Positions 34,442 to 43,783 are shown, numbered from the stretch's first letter. The stretch is 64,000 nucleotides of DNA from JBCCGL01 sp039029275 (GCA_039029275.1 JBCCGL010000001.1:186001-250000), one strand, 5' to 3'. The notes: generated by a model not told the origin, from the letters alone. Numbers and translations: made by a program.

Positions 34442-35392
34442 TTAGAGGCGGCGAATGCAACCGGGAAAACTACACAGCATTTCAAAGATTAAATTGGCCG
34501 CTAACAGCGCGGTATTCCCGCTCGTGTCATAAGGCGGCGAAACTTCGACCAGATCAGATCCGACAAGGTTCAAGCCAAAACAGCCGCGAATGATTTCAAT
34601 GCCCTGATGAGAGCTTAGACCACCGGGCTCGGGCGTGCCCGTGCCGGGCGCGACCGATGGATCGAGCCCGTCAATGTCGAAACTAAGATACGTAGGGGTA
34701 TCGGGACCAATTCGCTCTCGCACCTGCTCCATCAGCGGGGCCAGAGACTTGTACCAGCACTCCTCAGCCTGTACCACCTGCACACCGTGGTCGCGCGCCC
34801 AGTCGAAGTCCTCGGCAGCGTAACCTGTAGTGCGCAACCCGATCTGCGTCATTTTGTTTGTATCGACCAGTTCTTCTTCAATCGCGCGTCGAAAAATCGT
34901 GCCGTGCGCGATATCCTCGCCGAACATGGCATCGTTGATATCGGCGTGCGCATCGACGTGAACCAGCGCTACTTTCCCGTGTTTTTTGCGCATTGCGCGC
35001 AGGATCGGCAAGGCGATCGTGTGGTCACCACCCATGGTTACCGGCTTGGCGTTTTGCGCGAGCACCGCGTCGTAGTACTTTTCAATTATGTCGACCGATT
35101 TGGTTAGATCGTAGGGATTAATCGGAACATCGCCGATATCGGCACACTGAAAACTCTCGAACGGTGCAGCCTGCGTATACATTCCGTAGGGTCGCACCAT
35201 CACCGACTCTGTTCGAATCTGGCGAGGGCCGAAACGTGTGCCCGCGCGATTGCTGGTGCCGATATCGAGCGGCACTCCGATCAGGGCAATATCCAGCCCC
35301 GCCGCAGTTTCCTGCGTCGGCAAGCGAAAAAGCGATGCGTGTCCGCTGAAACGCGCAAGGTCGTTTCCACCCAGTGGTTGGTTGTATTTCAT
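34442..35392 (-). CDS. speB: Agmatinase-type ureohydrolase
   Basis: 316 residues. Manganese-ligand motifs of the ureohydrolase family are in order: GGDHTI (His), HVDAHADIND (Asp, His, Asp) and SFDIDGLDPS (Asp, Asp). The N-terminus LIGVPLDIGTSNRAGTRFGPRQIR and GTGTPEPGGLSS are agmatinase-like. It would cleave agmatine to putrescine and urea. The start overlaps the DUF3581 stop (ATGATGA); GGAG favours the second ATG. It belongs to a minus-strand cluster with yaaA, DUF3581 and the FKBP gene. A related but distinct ureohydrolase is at 37815. Confidence 0.85.
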   Translation of the reverse strand: MKYNQPLGGNDLARFSGHASLFRLPTQETAAGLDIALIGVPLDIGTSNRAGTRFGPRQIRTESVMVRPYGMYTQAAPFESFQCADIGDVPINPYDLTKSVDIIEKYYDAVLAQNAKPVTMGGDHTIALPILRAMRKKHGKVALVHVDAHADINDAMFGEDIAHGTIFRRAIEEELVDTNKMTQIGLRTTGYAAEDFDWARDHGVQVVQAEECWYKSLAPLMEQVRERIGPDTPTYLSFDIDGLDPSVAPGTGTPEPGGLSSHQGIEIIRGCFGLNLVGSDLVEVSPPYDTSGNTALLAANLIFEMLCSFPGCIRRL

Positions 35393-36108
35393 CATGCTCC
35401 GACTGCCTGAAAGTCTGCCTTCCACGTTTCATACTGCGCGACGATGCGATCGATCTCGCTTTGTTCGTAGTCGCGCAAACCGCTCATCAACATGCTTTTT
35501 TCTCCACGGCCAATAATCTCGCCGTGTGCGCGGATTGAGAATCTCAGCTGCGCTTCGCCTTTTTTACCTTCGACGTTCAGTGATGATTCGGCAAACTCGA
35601 GAACGGGAGTGGTCGCGGGAAAGTCCTGCAACTCAATCATCATACTTTTGTAAATAACCAGAGGGCGATCCGGATTGATCATCACATTGTTGTCGCGCAT
35701 TAACTTAACCAGGATATGCGGGAACGTTTGCCCTGAAAATTGCACGTACTGCTCGGTCAGCGACTGGACAAACCCCGCATCGCGACAAGGCTTGCCGGTT
35801 GCAACAACGTCGAGATACGTCTTGCCATTAACATCTGCCAGAGTAAATGCGTCTCCAATTTCCGACGGTACGACAAGCTCGTCGTTTTCGTCCACCATGC
35901 CGGAAAAACTGAACTGCATCGACTCGCGAACACCATAGCGATGCAAAAAAACCGCGAACAGGAGATCTCCAGGCACGCAGAAACGCTTCGCATCTACGTT
36001 GTGAATCGGATTGAAATCGCCGGCCACTTGCTTGGCAAAGTTGCTGCTCTGCTCGCGACTGAATCGCAAGGTCTCTCCGTCGAGCGAAAAAAAATCCTGC
36101 AATTTCAT
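35392..36108 (-). CDS. DUF3581-like protein
   Basis: 238 residues. FAKQVAGDFNPIHNVDAKRFCVPGDLLFAVFLHRYG resembles a MaoC/hot-dog dehydratase-type motif, and the rest looks like a tandem hot-dog fold (YVQFSGQTFPHILVKLM). It matches my recollection of gammaproteobacterial DUF3581. Function unknown; a thioester- or acyl-related role is only structural inference. The stop overlaps the speB start and the ATG lies one base after the yaaA stop, so translation is coupled. Confidence 0.7.
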   Translation of the reverse strand: MKLQDFFSLDGETLRFSREQSSNFAKQVAGDFNPIHNVDAKRFCVPGDLLFAVFLHRYGVRESMQFSFSGMVDENDELVVPSEIGDAFTLADVNGKTYLDVVATGKPCRDAGFVQSLTEQYVQFSGQTFPHILVKLMRDNNVMINPDRPLVIYKSMMIELQDFPATTPVLEFAESSLNVEGKKGEAQLRFSIRAHGEIIGRGEKSMLMSGLRDYEQSEIDRIVAQYETWKADFQAVGA

Positions 36109-36109
36109 A

Positions 36110-36889
36110 CTACGGCTCCGGCGCTTCCCGTGTGAACACCCATTCCGTATCGCTGCTCATGTCTTTATTAAACTTGTAGCCAGCGCCAGTGAATCGCTTG
36201 ATCTGAGACACTTTAGTTGCGCGTTTTTTAATTATCCAGGCACCCATCATGCCGCGCGCTTTTTTCGCGAAAAAACCGATCATTTTGTAGTCGTCACCTT
36301 TCTTGTCTTTGAATACCGGCGTGATGATGTTGCCGCTCAGCGTTTTTTGATCCACCGATTTAAAGTACTCATTTGAGGCGAGGTTAATCAGAGAGTCAGT
36401 GCCGACTGATTTCATCTGCGCGTTTAACGATTCCGCAATGGTGCTGCCCCAGAATTTGTACAAATTCGGCTTGCGTTTGATTTTTAACCGCGTGCCCATT
36501 TCGAGTCGGTACGGCTGCATCAGATCAAGTGGACGCAACACGCCGTAGAGTCCGGACAAAATGCGCAAATGATCCTGCGCCCACTCGAGGTCGCGTTCAC
36601 TCATTTGATCGGCTTGCAAGCCCTGGTACGTGTCTCCGGTAAACGCCAATACCGCCTGCTTTGCATTGTCTTGCGTAAACGGGGTGGTCCAATCGTGGTA
36701 GCGCGTGCGGTTGAGTTCGGCGAGCGAATCGCTGATATTCATCAGATTGGCGAGCCCCCGTCTGGATTTTTTTCGCAATGTTCCTATCAGGTCGGCGCTC
36801 TGCTCAAGAAAGTCGGGCTGCGTGAAGTGTTTCGTCGTCGCGGGCGTTTCAAAGTCGAGAGATTTTGCCGGTGAAATAACTACTAGCAT
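36110..36889 (-). CDS. yaaA: Peroxide stress protein YaaA
   Basis: 259 residues, matching YaaA length (about 257). The family start MLVVISPAKSLDFETP and the block ILSGLYGVLRPLDLMQPYRLEMGTRL are unmistakable; the C-terminal FFAKKARGMMGAWIIKKR is also conserved. YaaA lowers free iron and DNA damage under peroxide stress. First gene of the yaaA-DUF3581-speB-FKBP cluster. Confidence 0.93.
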   Translation of the reverse strand: MLVVISPAKSLDFETPATTKHFTQPDFLEQSADLIGTLRKKSRRGLANLMNISDSLAELNRTRYHDWTTPFTQDNAKQAVLAFTGDTYQGLQADQMSERDLEWAQDHLRILSGLYGVLRPLDLMQPYRLEMGTRLKIKRKPNLYKFWGSTIAESLNAQMKSVGTDSLINLASNEYFKSVDQKTLSGNIITPVFKDKKGDDYKMIGFFAKKARGMMGAWIIKKRATKVSQIKRFTGAGYKFNKDMSSDTEWVFTREAPEP

Positions 36890-36952
36890 GGGTCTGCTGC
36901 AACAAGAGTCAAAGTTGTTGAATTATACGGCAAATAGACCCGAGGCGTTTAG

Positions 36953-37336
36953 TCACCCGAACCACTTGGGCAGCAGAATCAGCACCCAGGTGACGCCGAC
37001 CAGCAGCAGTGCCAACATCACCGCGGCAGACCCTTGATCCTTCGCGCGGCCTGCGAGTTCGTGGCGGTCCGTACCGACCCTGTCGACAACATTTTCCAGA
37101 GCGCTGTTGAGAATTTCAGCGATCAAAACGATAAACAGACTTCCGATTAGAAGCGCACGCTCAACTGCCGTTTCGCCGAGCCAGAGCGCGCAAGGCACGA
37201 GCAATACGCAGAATGCCAGCTCTTGACGAAAAGCGGCCTCGTTAGCGAAGGCCGAACGCAATCCCTGAATGGAAAAGCGGGTCGCGTTAATGACGCGCGC
37301 GATACCGGTGTTGGTGTATAGCTTTTCTGATGACAT
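36953..37336 (-). CDS. dgkA: Diacylglycerol kinase
   Basis: 127 residues with three predicted membrane helices and the DgkA motif AEILNSALENVVDR, followed by AKDQGSAAVMLALL. It phosphorylates diacylglycerol to phosphatidic acid in the inner membrane, recycling lipid from membrane-derived polymer synthesis. Length and topology fit E. coli DgkA. Confidence 0.93.
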   Translation of the reverse strand: MSSEKLYTNTGIARVINATRFSIQGLRSAFANEAAFRQELAFCVLLVPCALWLGETAVERALLIGSLFIVLIAEILNSALENVVDRVGTDRHELAGRAKDQGSAAVMLALLLVGVTWVLILLPKWFG

Positions 37337-37449
37337 AAGCGTTGTTTAAATCGAGCGAGTCGCGATGGTTGCACCGCATTCGACCGCTGTAAAGCCTGTA
37401 TGGCAGTATGCGCTTGACTCGGAATGGTTTTGACCCCATCTTGTTTGCG

Positions 37450-37779
37450 ATGAGTATTGTGGAAACCCGCTTTTCGATTGGCGATGTCGTGCGCCACCGC
37501 GTTTACCCGTTTCGCGGGGTGATCTTTGATATCGACTCCGAATTTAACAACACCGAGGAGTGGTGGCTGTCGATTCCCGAAAACGTGCGACCACGCAAGG
37601 ATCAACCGTACTACCACCTTCTCGCAGAAAATGAAGAGTCAACGTACGTCGCTTACGTATCCGAACAGAATCTACTGCCGGACAACTCCGGTGAGCCGGT
37701 CGACCATCCCGAAATCGATATGTTTTTCGGCGAATTTCAGGGTGATCGTTACCAACCGCAGCCAGCATTTCGCCATTAG
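37450..37779 (+). CDS. hspQ: Heat shock protein HspQ
   Basis: 109 residues. FSIGDVVRHRVYPFRGVIFDIDSEFNNTEEWW is the YccV/HspQ fold start, followed by KDQPYYHLLAENEESTYVAYVSEQNLLPD. HspQ binds hemimethylated DNA in vitro and acts as a Lon specificity enhancer. I chose ATG at 37450 because homologous sequence begins there; an upstream in-frame start adds 14 unlike residues. It is convergent with the ureohydrolase gene. Confidence 0.9.
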   Translation: MSIVETRFSIGDVVRHRVYPFRGVIFDIDSEFNNTEEWWLSIPENVRPRKDQPYYHLLAENEESTYVAYVSEQNLLPDNSGEPVDHPEIDMFFGEFQGDRYQPQPAFRH

Positions 37780-37814
37780 CGACATTCAGTAGCGCGAACG
37801 CGGATCGTTGAGCG

Positions 37815-38807
37815 CTATGCTCGATCTGCGATCAGGCTGATCATTTCAAACATAACCGCCATTGCGACCATCGAGGTAATTTTGTTTCGGCTGTCCTTGG
37901 TTGGCATCAAGCACACCACATCGCCGCCAATGACATTAAAACCGCGCACACTCTGCAGCAACGCAATCGCCTGGTCGACCATAAATCCATTGCAACCTGG
38001 CTCGATATTGGAAACACCGGGTGCAACCGTCGGATCCAGGCAGTCGAGATCGAATGTGATGTAAACCGGCCGATCGCCGATGCGCTCGCGAATAATATCG
38101 ATACTCGCGGCCTCGCCGATTTCCTTGTAGCGTTCCATCGTGATCACTTCGTAACCGTGCTCGTAACTGGGTGTTAACCAGTCGAGGGTGCGCGCGTTGC
38201 CGCGAATTCCGATCTGCACGCTGTGATGCGCATCGACATGACCATTTTGCACCAGGTACGAAGCCCAATGCGCAGCGGATTTTTTAGCGCCGAGAAAATG
38301 CTTCATGTTGCTAAAGCAATCGGTGTGCGCATCGAGATGCAAAAGACACGCTTTCTCGCCCTTAGTCAGCGTCGAATTCGCACCCCCGAGCGCCTGCAAA
38401 ATTCCGCCTGTAATCGAGTGATCTCCGCCGATGGAAACCGGCCTTGCACCGGCTGCGTCGACGCGCTTATAAAACTCGGTGATATGTTCAATCGATTTCT
38501 CGTTGTCGTTCGCATGCGTCAGAGGCACATCGCCAAGATCGTTAATCCGGCATTTACTCCACGGGTCCAGCTCGAATTTCATGTGCACGCGCCGCCCGTT
38601 GGCGGAGACATCGCGCACCGCACGTGGACCTAAATGCTGATCGCGCTCCGTCGTGCCATTACCCGTGCTGTGCGGAACCCCGATCAGTGCAATATCGCAA
38701 TCGCCAGGGTCAGGATTGTGCGGTGCCCGAAACAGGGTCGGTATTCCGTACCAATACAGTGCGTTCATGAACGCGTCGTGGTTTTTGTTGTAATCGTGGT
38801 CGCTCAT
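37815..38807 (-). CDS. Second ureohydrolase, agmatinase/arginase family
   Basis: 330 residues. Metal motifs: GGDHSITGG, HLDAHTDCFS (note Cys after Asp) and TFDLDCLDPT. It differs clearly from speB at 34442 in the N-terminal 40 residues (YWYGIPTLFRAPHNPDP) and in STGNGTTERDQHLGPRAVR. Its substrate may be a guanidino compound other than agmatine, such as guanidinobutyrate or proclavaminate-like substrates. GGAGG lies six bases before the ATG at 38807; the upstream frame lacks one. An MFS permease lies upstream on the same strand. Confidence 0.85.
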   Translation of the reverse strand: MSDHDYNKNHDAFMNALYWYGIPTLFRAPHNPDPGDCDIALIGVPHSTGNGTTERDQHLGPRAVRDVSANGRRVHMKFELDPWSKCRINDLGDVPLTHANDNEKSIEHITEFYKRVDAAGARPVSIGGDHSITGGILQALGGANSTLTKGEKACLLHLDAHTDCFSNMKHFLGAKKSAAHWASYLVQNGHVDAHHSVQIGIRGNARTLDWLTPSYEHGYEVITMERYKEIGEAASIDIIRERIGDRPVYITFDLDCLDPTVAPGVSNIEPGCNGFMVDQAIALLQSVRGFNVIGGDVVCLMPTKDSRNKITSMVAMAVMFEMISLIADRA

Positions 38808-38873
38808 CAATACCTCCGATTTATCGAATTTAGCTCGCGCTGCGCGCACAAGCGCTGAAAGTAACTCACTGAC

Positions 38874-40106
38874 CTACTGAAGAACCTTGGGCATAGTCTC
38901 CATAAACTTTTCCTTCTGCCCCAGCACACACACCGCGAGAGACAGCAGGCACATGAGAAAAAAACCGGCGATCAGCGGGATAACCGTGCCATCGTAGAGT
39001 TGCCCTATCGCACCGCCGAGAATCAATGAAGCTAGCGTCATTATCGACCCAATCACGGCCGTTGCCATGCCGGCGATATGACCCAAGGGCTCCATCGCCA
39101 GCGAGTTAAGATTGCCAAACAAAACACCGACAGGAAAAAATCCCAGCATCAGCAACAGCATAAAAACAACAAACGGTGGATGGCCGGAAAACGCGAGCGA
39201 TACGACCATAAACACCGTGCAAACCGAACACAAAAAATACAAGGCCCAACGTGTCAGCGTAACCATGCCAAATCGCATAACCAATTTGGAATTGATAAAC
39301 GACGCGAACCCTAGCGAAGCCGCCAGAGCTGCGAAATACAAGGCGAAGCGGTCGCCGGTTTGATACTGCTCCTGAATAATTTGCTGCGCCGAGGTGAGAT
39401 AGCCGACAAAGGCGCCAAACACAAAACACGCCGCAATTGTATAAACCATCGCGGTGCGACTGCCGCATACCTCTTTCAGAGCCCAAATCAGTTGCTTCGC
39501 AGAAAATTCGCTGCGCTTTTCCGGCACGAGTGTTTCCGGCTGACGCAGCGAGAACCACACCTGCGCGATCACCGCCAGCACAAACATGCCGTAAAAAATC
39601 GCGCGCCAATCGGCAAGATATAAAATACCCTGCCCCAGCGCAGGAGCGACCATGGGGACCAAAATGAACACGGCCATAATCAGCGACATAATTTGTGCCA
39701 TCGCGTTGCCCGAATAGCAGTCACGGATCATCGCCACAATTACGTTGCGTGGCGCTGCAGCACCCACGCCCTGCAAAAATCGTCCGATTAACATCCACAC
39801 AAAACTCTGCGCGAGTGCGCTGATCAAACAACCGACTATGAACACAACAATCCCGAACAAGACGATCGGTTTACGCCCGGTGCTGTCTGAAATGGGCCCA
39901 AACAACAGCTGGCCCAATGCCATCCCGAAGAACAACATCCCGAGCACGAGCTGCCGATCGTTTTCGCGCGCGACGCCAAGATCACCTCCAATTGTCGCCA
40001 ACGCGGGCAACATGATGTCGATTGACAAGGCAACAAACGAAATCATCAGCGCCATCAGCGTGACAAACTCGCCTCTTGGGAGGGGTTGTTTGGGCGTTGT
40101 GATCAA
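38874..40106 (-). CDS. Bcr/CflA-type MFS drug efflux pump
   Basis: About 410 residues with twelve membrane segments. GEFVTLMALMISFVALSIDIMLPAL is the family's helix 1, with PISDSTGRKPIVLFG as the loop 2-3 motif and RFLQGVGAAAPRNVIVAMIRD as the Bcr/CflA motif. The open frame runs 60 codons further up and would overlap the upstream oxidoreductase gene by over 100 bases, so I favour the TTG at 40106. The start is uncertain because no good ribosome site is seen. Exports drugs or metabolites. Confidence 0.8.
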   Translation of the reverse strand: MITTPKQPLPRGEFVTLMALMISFVALSIDIMLPALATIGGDLGVARENDRQLVLGMLFFGMALGQLLFGPISDSTGRKPIVLFGIVVFIVGCLISALAQSFVWMLIGRFLQGVGAAAPRNVIVAMIRDCYSGNAMAQIMSLIMAVFILVPMVAPALGQGILYLADWRAIFYGMFVLAVIAQVWFSLRQPETLVPEKRSEFSAKQLIWALKEVCGSRTAMVYTIAACFVFGAFVGYLTSAQQIIQEQYQTGDRFALYFAALAASLGFASFINSKLVMRFGMVTLTRWALYFLCSVCTVFMVVSLAFSGHPPFVVFMLLLMLGFFPVGVLFGNLNSLAMEPLGHIAGMATAVIGSIMTLASLILGGAIGQLYDGTVIPLIAGFFLMCLLSLAVCVLGQKEKFMETMPKVLQ

Positions 40107-40161
40107 AATTTGGTGAAGGAAGCGTGTGGTAAAATCTGTCGACCGCGCGATTGTACGCGGC

Positions 40162-41469
40162 TCAAGGAAAGGTGCAATTATGCGGATCGACGCAATCGGC
40201 AAGCTGCCCAAGATTGATGGGTACCAGCGGCGGTCGCGCGCGAAAATAACCGGCCGACTCGATCGACTCGCCGCGAACCTGTGCAATCAATGCAGCGGCA
40301 ATCAATCCGCAATCTCGCCCCTGGCAAGGCCCCATTCCGCAGCGAGTAAACGCCTTGACCTGATTGACCCCTGGACATCCAAGTCTGGCGGCCGCGCGAA
40401 TCTCGCCTGCAGTCACTGATTCGCAGCGACACACGATTGTGGCGTCGTCCAGATTACTGACGTCAATTGGTGACTGGTATAGGGCATCGTGAAACGACTG
40501 CATACCGACCCGTTTGCTTAAGGATTCTTGTACGCGTGATAAGCGAGACGAATGTTCGCCAGTACTTATCGCGCCAATCAGCCCGGCAACTGCGAGCGTG
40601 CAAAGCTCTCCCTGTAGCTCGGCCACCCGCGCGTCGACAATGCCGGCGGCCGCTCCCGCAACAAAGGCACCGGACTGCACGTTGCGACAATACGAATCAA
40701 GAATTGGGTGCCAACATTGTTGACTCGCACTCCATGCAAGTTCGCAGCCCGCCACCTGTGCCATTCGTGTATCGGGTACCAGCCCGTTATCAAGAACAAG
40801 ACTCCTCGCCTCAATCGATTGCCGTTGTCCTGCATGCGTAAAGGCGATCGCTTGGCACGACGCATCACCTGACGCTTGCAATTCCGAGACCCCGGCATAA
40901 ACGCTGACACCGCTGCTCCGAACCTCGTCCACCATTGCGTTTTGTGCATCCAGGTAATCCTTTTCCGGTGACGATCTCGCTTGCTCGATGATCGCATCAA
41001 GCCGATTGGTAGGACGCGTGTCGAGCAGCGCTCTGACGTCTGCGCCCGCGCGCAAATACGATAAGGCGTTTGCAAAAAGCGTTGGTCCGCTCCCCGCGAG
41101 CACGATGCCCTCGCCACCCGTGGGAATCGATGGTTTCGCGACGGCCGCTTCAACACCCGGCAGGTGCCATCCCAAAAACGGCACTTCGCGTGCGTACGCA
41201 CCATTGGCGATGATCAGATGATCGGCGTGAATATCGCGCGAACGATCGGCATGAAGAATGCCAATCGTAAAGCCGCCATCAGCGTTTGCTTCGATATTCC
41301 ACACCGCCGCGTGTTCCAGAATATCGGTGCGCTCAGCGCCCAATTGGTCACCATCAATTCGGTCTTGATCGATCAGCGCGCAGTCGATCACACAGCGCAC
41401 AGCCTCCTTCGCCGCACCCGCCCCAGCAGGGCCAGCGCCGATAATGACAAGCGGGAATTGCGAGCGCAT
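40162..41469 (-). CDS. HcnB/opine-oxidase-A-like FAD-dependent oxidoreductase with BFD-like [2Fe-2S] domain, N-terminal segment shortened
   Basis: 435 residues. FAD motif VVIIGAGPAGAG-type (LVIIGAGPAGAGAAKEA) at the N-terminus, NAD-type second motif VLAGSGPTLFANALSYL, and a C-terminal bacterioferredoxin-like cysteine domain (VCRCESVTAGEI, then RCGMGPCQGRDCG). The architecture is that of HcnB, opine oxidase subunit A and similar amino-acid dehydrogenases. After CALIDQDR the usual stretch with GGQ(I/V)(Y/W) seems absent, so the protein lacks part of the first FAD domain. It lies next to the HcnC-like subunit, and the third, small ferredoxin-like subunit is not seen. Start taken at ATG 41469 (GGAGAG upstream). 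Confidence 0.78.
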   Translation of the reverse strand: MRSQFPLVIIGAGPAGAGAAKEAVRCVIDCALIDQDRIDGDQLGAERTDILEHAAVWNIEANADGGFTIGILHADRSRDIHADHLIIANGAYAREVPFLGWHLPGVEAAVAKPSIPTGGEGIVLAGSGPTLFANALSYLRAGADVRALLDTRPTNRLDAIIEQARSSPEKDYLDAQNAMVDEVRSSGVSVYAGVSELQASGDASCQAIAFTHAGQRQSIEARSLVLDNGLVPDTRMAQVAGCELAWSASQQCWHPILDSYCRNVQSGAFVAGAAAGIVDARVAELQGELCTLAVAGLIGAISTGEHSSRLSRVQESLSKRVGMQSFHDALYQSPIDVSNLDDATIVCRCESVTAGEIRAAARLGCPGVNQVKAFTRCGMGPCQGRDCGLIAAALIAQVRGESIESAGYFRARPPLVPINLGQLADCVDPHNCTFP

Positions 41470-41493
41470 CACCGGGCTCTCCGCGCAGTGCGT

Positions 41494-42615
41494 TCAGGAC
41501 AGATCCGCATCGAAACGCTCCGATCCAAAGTGCGCGATCAACGGGTGTTCTGCAGCCCCCCGAACCCAGTCACAGATGACGCCGGCGTGCGCGGCGGCCA
41601 ACGATACGCCGCTGTGCGTGCTGATTGCGAACGCACTAGGGCAGTCTCGCGAGCGCTGGTAAATCGGGCAGCCATCGGGCGTCATCACGCGCAGCGCGCC
41701 CCACGCGCGCAGCAGTTGCGTAGCATGCAAATGCGGGAACATGGTCACCGCGCGTTTGGCAATGCCCGCAATCACCTGGCCGCGGGTTCCGTCATCAAGG
41801 TCAACTGCTTCGTGCGAGTCACCGATCTGCACGCCGCCCTCGCGGGTTTGACGCACGTGCAGCGTGGGGTAATGCAAAAAAGCAGGCAGTTTTTCGCTCA
41901 CCAGAATCTGCCCGCGTAACGCCGAGATAGGGATACGCATGTCCAGCATCGCGCCAAGTCGCTGATTGTCTAGGCCGGCTGCTAATACGATTTTGTTCGC
42001 AGAAAATTCGCCCGATGCACACGAAACCACAAATTCACCTCGATCAAAACTGATCGTTTCGGTGCGACAGTTCGCGTGGTAGCGGACGCCGTTTTGATCC
42101 ATGCACTGATGCATCGCGCGCAACAAATAAAGTGGATTGACGTGGCCATCCTGCGGAGAAAAACTCGCACCGATCACATCATTGCCGATCTGCGGAATGC
42201 GCCTTTTTAGCGCGGCGTGTTCGAGCATCTCGTATTCGAACGCACCGTCTGTATGCGCGGACACGCGTTCCATTTCATCGCTGCGCGCATCCCATTCTTC
42301 TTCGCTTATACAGAACTCCATTCCGCCGGGACGTTCGTAGCCGGTGTCGACGCCGCTTGCGCCTTGCAAACCCGTGTTAAATTCCTGCCACTGATCGGCC
42401 GCATACCCCGACCACCTGGCATAAGCCGCGTTGTCCGCGCCTTTGCCCTGCACCCAGACAAGACCGAAGTTGCCGCGCGACGCCCGCAAAGCGCGGTCGC
42501 CCTCATCGAGTACCGCGACGCGTTCGTTCGACTGGCTGAGGCCATAGGCAACTGCCGCGCCGACGAGACCGCCGCCGATGATCAGGTAGTCGTAATCGTG
42601 ATTCAGGAGCGGCAT
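41494..42615 (-). CDS. HcnC/DAO-family FAD-dependent oxidoreductase
   Basis: 373 residues of the D-amino-acid oxidase/glycine oxidase family. YLIIGGGLVGAAVAYGLSQSNERVAVLDEG is the FAD-binding start. GQILVSEKLPAFLHY, then GVQIGDSHE and the final HSGVSLAAAHAGVICDWV follow family order. It is the likely catalytic subunit of a membrane-linked amino-acid or opine dehydrogenase with the downstream HcnB-like protein (24 bases away). Substrates may be glycine (as in HCN synthase), D-amino acids or opines. HcnA is absent, so cyanide formation is not implied. Confidence 0.82.
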   Translation of the reverse strand: MPLLNHDYDYLIIGGGLVGAAVAYGLSQSNERVAVLDEGDRALRASRGNFGLVWVQGKGADNAAYARWSGYAADQWQEFNTGLQGASGVDTGYERPGGMEFCISEEEWDARSDEMERVSAHTDGAFEYEMLEHAALKRRIPQIGNDVIGASFSPQDGHVNPLYLLRAMHQCMDQNGVRYHANCRTETISFDRGEFVVSCASGEFSANKIVLAAGLDNQRLGAMLDMRIPISALRGQILVSEKLPAFLHYPTLHVRQTREGGVQIGDSHEAVDLDDGTRGQVIAGIAKRAVTMFPHLHATQLLRAWGALRVMTPDGCPIYQRSRDCPSAFAISTHSGVSLAAAHAGVICDWVRGAAEHPLIAHFGSERFDADLS

Positions 42616-42759
42616 GTGTCGGTCACAGGTGAATCGTTAAACAAACTCCGAATTACCTTAACCGGTTTACAACATCAGTAACAGTTTATGGGGCCGCCGG
42701 CCTGACCATTCGGTATTTTGAGAACCTTCGTCTCGCAACGCATTGGCGTGATTCAGACG

Positions 42760-43641
42760 TCAATTATCAACACCTGCAGCACTCGCTCTTTTGTCAGCAA
42801 CGTCTTCTTGCGACAGCTCCCGAAAATCATCGCGGTAATCCTGCATTTCGGAAATTGCTCGCCGACGTTGCAGCGAGGTTAGCAAACTGTCTACCTCGAG
42901 CAGCGCATCAATCCACTCAGCGCGGGACCGCTCGATTGTGGCGAGTTCCTGGTCAGTGGAAAAACGACGATGAATAAAGCGGTCGCGGATGTACTGCGCG
43001 ATTTCGGTCTCGGTCGGGTCTGCGCGCATCAGTTGCATAAACTGTTTGTGCCGCTGGCGACGAACCTCAAGCCAGTAATCTGATCGGTCCGGCCATGCGT
43101 CGCTGATCTCGCGGATACGCGCTTTTTGTGAGTCGTTGAATTCACCAAACCAGCCCTCGAGCTGATCGAGAAACCCCTCAAAGCGCGCCTCGGCGGATTC
43201 GTCCGGGGAACGCTCCAGCTCTTTCGCGCGCTCGTCGATTTGTTCCTGAAACTCGGCATCGAATTGCTCGAGCTGCGATTCTCCAACCGTCACCAGAAAG
43301 GCGCTGGCGGGCTGCGCAACCTGCTCAACCAATCGCAGCCGCGCGTCATTGATGTCAATGAAAAATGCCTGCAGCTCAGATCGTTCCAGTCCATCGCTCA
43401 GATCAACGCTGAGGCGCTCCAGGGCGTCGGCATAGCCCGGCAGCTCGCGGGTTCGGTGCCATTGAAAAAACTCGTCCAACGCTTGCCCGAGCGACTCCTC
43501 CTGATCATTGTTGAGGGAAAAATAATCGTCGATCTGACTCTCGATAAACCACGAGGCGTTGTTGTAAATGAGCGACGTGGAGCTGCACGCTGCCAGCAGC
43601 AGCGCGCCGAAAACAAGCAGTTGTATGCGGATAACAATCAC
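42760..43641 (-). CDS. DUF6279-like lipoprotein
   Basis: 293 residues. The signal peptide ends at LLLAAC (Cys19), so the mature protein is a lipoprotein. The rest is almost all helical and highly charged, with SLIYNNASWFIESQIDDYFSLNNDQ near the N-terminus, a feature of DUF6279 gammaproteobacterial lipoproteins, and a series of heptad-like segments. The start is GTG. It is divergent from the MerR operon. Confidence 0.75.
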   Translation of the reverse strand: MIVIRIQLLVFGALLLAACSSTSLIYNNASWFIESQIDDYFSLNNDQEESLGQALDEFFQWHRTRELPGYADALERLSVDLSDGLERSELQAFFIDINDARLRLVEQVAQPASAFLVTVGESQLEQFDAEFQEQIDERAKELERSPDESAEARFEGFLDQLEGWFGEFNDSQKARIREISDAWPDRSDYWLEVRRQRHKQFMQLMRADPTETEIAQYIRDRFIHRRFSTDQELATIERSRAEWIDALLEVDSLLTSLQRRRAISEMQDYRDDFRELSQEDVADKRASAAGVDN

Positions 43642-43727
43642 CGGTGGAATGCTACTGCAAGGGACTATTGAACCACGTTACGAAAACGCCAAGCGCTCGG
43701 ATCAAATCTGAGCCGATGCCCGCTAAA

Positions 43728-43761
43728 TTACTTATACGTAACGTTATTGACGTATACGTCA
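43728..43761. promoter_or_regulatory. Two MerR-type operators, 20 bp apart
   Basis: TTACTTATACGTAA (43728-43741, one base pair off perfect symmetry) and TGACGTATACGTCA (43748-43761, perfect 14-base palindrome) share the TATACGT core. Their centres are 20 bases apart, two helical turns, so two dimers could bind the same face. They lie 23 bases or more before the MerR start. They resemble LiuR/MerR sites known upstream of fatty-acid and branched-chain degradation operons. Confidence 0.65.
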
Positions 43762-43783
43762 CTAAGCTCTAAATTCGCCGTCG

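Noticed and set aside
40107..40286. 60-residue N-terminal extension of the Bcr-type MFS gene
   Set aside because: It would overlap the upstream oxidoreductase by over 100 bases and does not look like a membrane-protein start.
40162..42615. Hydrogen cyanide synthase operon
   Set aside because: HcnA is missing and similar subunit pairs act on opines or amino acids; cyanide production is not supported.
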